NCBI GenBank assembly: GCA_965227045.1
Contig: OZ245718.1
Span: 682,001 to 746,000 of the forward strand
Origin: UBA10649 sp965227045
Lineage (GTDB): Bacteria; Actinomycetota; Actinomycetes; S36-B12
Reading direction: 5' to 3'
DNA length: 64,000 bases
Below the pieces are notes generated by a model, which saw nothing but the letters and a program-made list of their open reading frames with translations, did not search any database and was not told where the DNA came from. The position numbers and the translations under genes were made by a program. Each line of letters opens with the position of its first letter. Positions within the stretch are counted from its first letter, which is position 1. Shown here piece by piece: positions 63,907-64,000 of the stretch.

Positions 63907-64000
63907 GCGCCGTCAGACCAGCGCCGCTGCGCGCGAATCAGCTCATCCAGCGCATCCAACTGCTCGACCACGCGCACCGGAGCGGTGCCGCCGAACGCGG
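63903..64000 (-). CDS. argH: Argininosuccinate lyase, C-terminal end (partial)
   Basis: The last 32 codons of a gene that starts beyond the right edge. The end AFGGTAPVRVVEQLDALDEL followed by IRAQRRW matches the C-terminus of argininosuccinate lyase. It would catalyse the last step of arginine synthesis. Its TGA overlaps the GTG of the VanZ-like gene. Confidence 0.85.
   Translation of the reverse strand, partial: AFGGTAPVRVVEQLDALDELIRAQRRWSDGA

Overview
The window is high-GC DNA from an actinobacterium. Three things point to this: the 16S/23S/5S operon reads as actinobacterial; the conserved run der, cmk, tyrA, rluB, scpB, scpA, parA, xerD, ald, pyrG, recN, nadK, tlyA is present; and there is a WS/DGAT wax-ester synthase and an LLM-class (F420-type) flavin oxidoreductase. 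I cannot name the genus. Gene density is very high, with many ATGA/GTGA stop-start overlaps, and there is one tRNA (Pro-GGG).

Layout. 1-8.3 kb: mixed genes, namely a partial RTX-repeat secreted protein, a macro-domain protein, MreB, an HhH-GPD repair protein, a secreted FKBP, a serine hydrolase, a cyclase-family enzyme, an alpha/beta hydrolase and a WS/DGAT. 8.3-12.9 kb: a patchy accessory segment with a cupin lipoprotein, a probably decayed stretch, a second RTX-repeat protein and a lower-GC minus-strand operon built around an LPO_1073/Vpar_1526-like protein, ending at tRNA-Pro. 13-17.2 kb: LLM oxidoreductase, secreted lipase, tandem HIT-like protein and a split ChrA chromate transporter. 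17.2-37.4 kb: a long minus-strand housekeeping block (ribosome assembly, CMP kinase, Tyr/Phe biosynthesis, rRNA modification, condensin and ParA, Xer recombinase, CTP synthase, RecN, NAD kinase, TlyA, HAD phosphatase, SSB-like protein). 37.5-39.3 kb: metallo-beta-lactamase-fold protein, then an ArsR regulator with a perfect palindromic operator at its start and a coupled SRPBCC protein.

39.3-50.3 kb: a divergent RiPP (ribosomally made, modified peptide) cluster, the most interesting part of the window. The minus arm encodes a 2OG-Fe(II) oxygenase, an HlyD-like adaptor, a C39-peptidase ABC exporter and a second large ABC exporter (NHLM-type set). The plus arm encodes an 80-residue Nif11-like precursor with a Gly-Gly site and an Ala-rich, Cys-free core, a strong hairpin, a YcaO enzyme, its TfuA partner, an HPr-kinase-like protein with a broken P-loop, and a sulfotransferase. 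The core (VV-AAA-P-AAAA) recalls the Ala-rich thioamide region of thioviridamide-type peptides, also made by a YcaO/TfuA pair. The leader, the exporter and the tailoring set are unlike that family. I infer a thioamide-type, possibly hydroxylated and sulfated, exported peptide.

50.3-64 kb: M20 peptidase, a TPR protein with a long Arg/Asp/Ser/Pro repeat region, the rrn operon (minus strand) with terminator, processing stems and two promoters, then tyrS, a cyclase-family protein, two tandem DinB-like proteins, 3-methyladenine DNA glycosylase, a divergent HxlR/DoxX pair, a 57-residue protein, a VanZ-like protein and the 3' end of argH.
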